7,489 nucleotides of DNA from Campylobacterota bacterium (GTDB lineage Bacteria; Campylobacterota; Campylobacteria; Campylobacterales; Sulfurovaceae), in contig JAUVCL010000097.1 in NCBI GenBank assembly GCA_030595845.1, positions 1 through 7,489 on the forward strand. Direction: 5' to 3'. The notes beneath the pieces were generated by a model. It saw only the letters and a list, made by a program, of their open reading frames with translations. It had not been told where the DNA came from and did no database searches. The translations under genes were made by a program, and so were the position numbers. The number at the start of each line of letters is the position of its first letter. Within the stretch, counting starts at the first letter, position 1. Of this stretch, positions 6,144 through 7,489 are shown piece by piece.

Positions 6144-6199
6144 TGTAGGGGCAGACCCCTGTGTCTACCCATGGGTCGACACAGGGCTCGACCCCTACA
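6144..6199. repeat. REP-like inverted doublet B between sdhA and sdhB
   Basis: Two 27-bp arms (6144-6170 and 6173-6199) are inverted copies separated by 2 bp, matching at 23 of 27 positions around the centre CCCATGGG. Each arm begins at its outer end with TGTAG and can also fold alone: the right arm has a perfect 7-bp stem GGGTCGA/TCGACCC with an 8-base loop, the left arm the same stem with one mismatch. In sdhAB mRNA the whole would form a long near-perfect hairpin between the stop of sdhA and the ribosome binding site of sdhB. In other bacteria such intercistronic REP hairpins stabilise the upstream message and lower expression of the downstream gene; that role here is inference. The stem sequence differs from the doublet at 3225-3327. 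Confidence 0.75.
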
Positions 6200-6218
6200 G
6201 GGATATAAACGGGTGTAT

Positions 6219-7489
6219 TCATCCTATGTCCTTATCTAAGTGAGATACAATGTGCATTTTAAACTTCTCATCATCTAGTGACTCAAAACCTATCTTGAAA
6301 TGTGCTCCACGGCTTTCATCACGTGTGAGGGATGCAGAGATGATGGTAGGTGCCAACTGTAATACGTTAGAAAACTCTAAGAAGTCTATCAGGTTGGTGT
6401 TGTTGGTAGGGCTTTTATCACTAAGTCCCATATGTTGATGTGACTCTCCTATAACATTAAGTATTTCCATCGCTTCAGTAAGGTTGGTATTATCTCTTAC
6501 TATACCTACTTTCTCATAGAAGAGTTTTCCTAGATCTTCTCTCTTTTCATAGAAGTTAATAGTGTGATCTTTGGCATAGAGATTCTCTAAATAGCGTTTA
6601 TCAAGGTTGAGTTGATGAGTATTTATCTCATGAGGGTTGATCTTTTGTGCATAATTGTAGGCATTTACCCCCGCAAACTTGCCAAAGGCAGTAATTTCAA
6701 GTAGAGAGTTTCCACCTAATCGGTTTGCCCCATGGACTTTGGCATTGGAACATTCACCTACTGCAAAACAGCCTTTAATACCTGTAACCTCTAATGTATT
6801 ATCTACATCTATCCCTCCCATAGAGTAGTGTGCTACTGGTTTGATGGGTATGAGTTGAGTGGCTGGGTCTACATGTTCATGTAGTTTACAAAGCGCCACT
6901 TCTTGCGGGAGGAGTTCCATAAGTTTCTCTTCGCCTAAATGACGTACATCTAAAAAGACCTCTTGTCCATTTTGAAACTGATCAAAAATGGCACGAGCTA
7001 CCACATCTCTAGGTTCGAGTTCATTAACAAATCTCTCACCATCGGTATTCACCAAATAACCACCTTCACCTCTTGCACTCTCAGAGATGAGAATACTTGA
7101 ACCTTTCAGTGCCGTAGGGTGAAACTGTACAAACTCCATGTCAGAAACGGAACCACCTGCGCGAAGTACAGTAGCCACACCATCACCAGTAGAGCCGTAA
7201 GCATTGGTCGTGTAGCCATGATAGATACTAGCATATCCACCCGTAGCTATAATGACAGACTTTGCATTGATCTGTTTGACTTTTCCCGTACGGATGTCTA
7301 GGAATGTGGCTCCTTTGATTGTGCCATCTTGGGTAATAAGGTTTAGCAGATAATACTCATCTAAAAAGTCTATAGCATTTTTCAGGCAGGTATCATACAG
7401 GGTATGGAGTATCTTGAGTCCGGTGTAGTCTTGTGCATAACAGGCACGTTTGGCAGAAGCTCCACCCATTTGTCTTTGGGCTATAGTAT
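6219..7489 (-). CDS. sdhA: Succinate dehydrogenase/fumarate reductase flavoprotein subunit (partial, N-terminus off the right edge)
   Basis: This FAD-bearing catalytic subunit interconverts succinate and fumarate. The 422 visible residues lack the N-terminal FAD-binding GxGxxG region and the flavin-linking histidine (roughly 110-150 residues). Counting from the first full codon at the edge, landmarks are ATGG at 81-84, the substrate-site FHPT at 122-125, SARGEGGYLVN at 137-147 with the catalytic-type Arg139, EPRDVVARAI at 158-167, PVAHYSMGGI at 217-226 with His220, HGANRLGGNSLLE at 252-264 with Arg256, and DESRGAHFK at 390-398. These fit SdhA/FrdA better than L-aspartate oxidase, and the sdhB gene next to it settles it. 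The C-terminus stops about 26 residues after ESRGAH, shorter than in E. coli SdhA, which continues for roughly 50. It is read first in an sdhA-sdhB operon. Confidence 0.94.
   Translation of the reverse strand, partial: TIAQRQMGGASAKRACYAQDYTGLKILHTLYDTCLKNAIDFLDEYYLLNLITQDGTIKGATFLDIRTGKVKQINAKSVIIATGGYASIYHGYTTNAYGSTGDGVATVLRAGGSVSDMEFVQFHPTALKGSSILISESARGEGGYLVNTDGERFVNELEPRDVVARAIFDQFQNGQEVFLDVRHLGEEKLMELLPQEVALCKLHEHVDPATQLIPIKPVAHYSMGGIDVDNTLEVTGIKGCFAVGECSNAKVHGANRLGGNSLLEITAFGKFAGVNAYNYAQKINPHEINTHQLNLDKRYLENLYAKDHTINFYEKREDLGKLFYEKVGIVRDNTNLTEAMEILNVIGESHQHMGLSDKSPTNNTNLIDFLEFSNVLQLAPTIISASLTRDESRGAHFKIGFESLDDEKFKMHIVSHLDKDIG

Noticed and set aside
6119..6172. 18-residue N-terminal extension of SdhB
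   Set aside because: It starts in the centre of the palindrome and is encoded by the left repeat arm; AAGGAG before the ATG at 6118 gives the normal SdhB beginning.
6144..6199. Doublet B as an intrinsic terminator after sdhA
   Set aside because: The hairpin is strong but no T-run follows on the minus strand, and sdhB with a strong ribosome binding site comes next, so full termination is unlikely.

Overview
This window looks like chromosomal DNA from a Campylobacterota (epsilonproteobacterial) organism, probably of the Sulfurovum/Sulfurimonas kind. The grounds are the AT-leaning composition, TATAAT-type -10 boxes in T-rich sequence without clear -35 boxes, the cdsA-dxr pairing familiar from Helicobacter and relatives, and the character of the succinate dehydrogenase/fumarate reductase subunits. 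The taxonomic call is an inference; no rRNA or other marker is present.

Layout. On the minus strand, from about 3214 down to the left edge, runs a tight cluster: an RqcH-like NFACT gene (3214-1871), cdsA (1815-1057) and dxr (1053 to the edge, C-terminus cut off). It links ribosome-associated quality control, phospholipid precursor synthesis and the MEP isoprenoid pathway. A 209-bp divergent intergenic region (3215-3423) holds an inverted pair of REP-like palindromes and the leuC promoter. On the plus strand follow leuC (3424-4704, isopropylmalate dehydratase large subunit) and, almost touching it, a secreted protein with an N-terminal SPOR-like domain and an unrecognised C-terminal domain (4706-5383). 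This pair converges, 18 bp apart, on a minus-strand sdhA-sdhB pair (7489-5402; sdhA is cut off at its N-terminus). Its 100-bp intergenic gap contains a second REP-like inverted pair of a different sequence family.

Most of the window is housekeeping metabolism. The parts worth a second look are: two different GTAG-footed REP-like doublets, one showing compensatory stem changes; an extra cysteine in SdhB that predicts a [4Fe-4S] third cluster in place of [3Fe-4S]; the absence of a membrane-anchor gene after sdhB; a SPOR-like domain at the N-terminus instead of the usual C-terminus; and a cdsA-dxr junction in one reading frame with no Shine-Dalgarno. I saw no tRNA, rRNA, CRISPR array, insertion sequence with a transposase, or obvious new multigene system.
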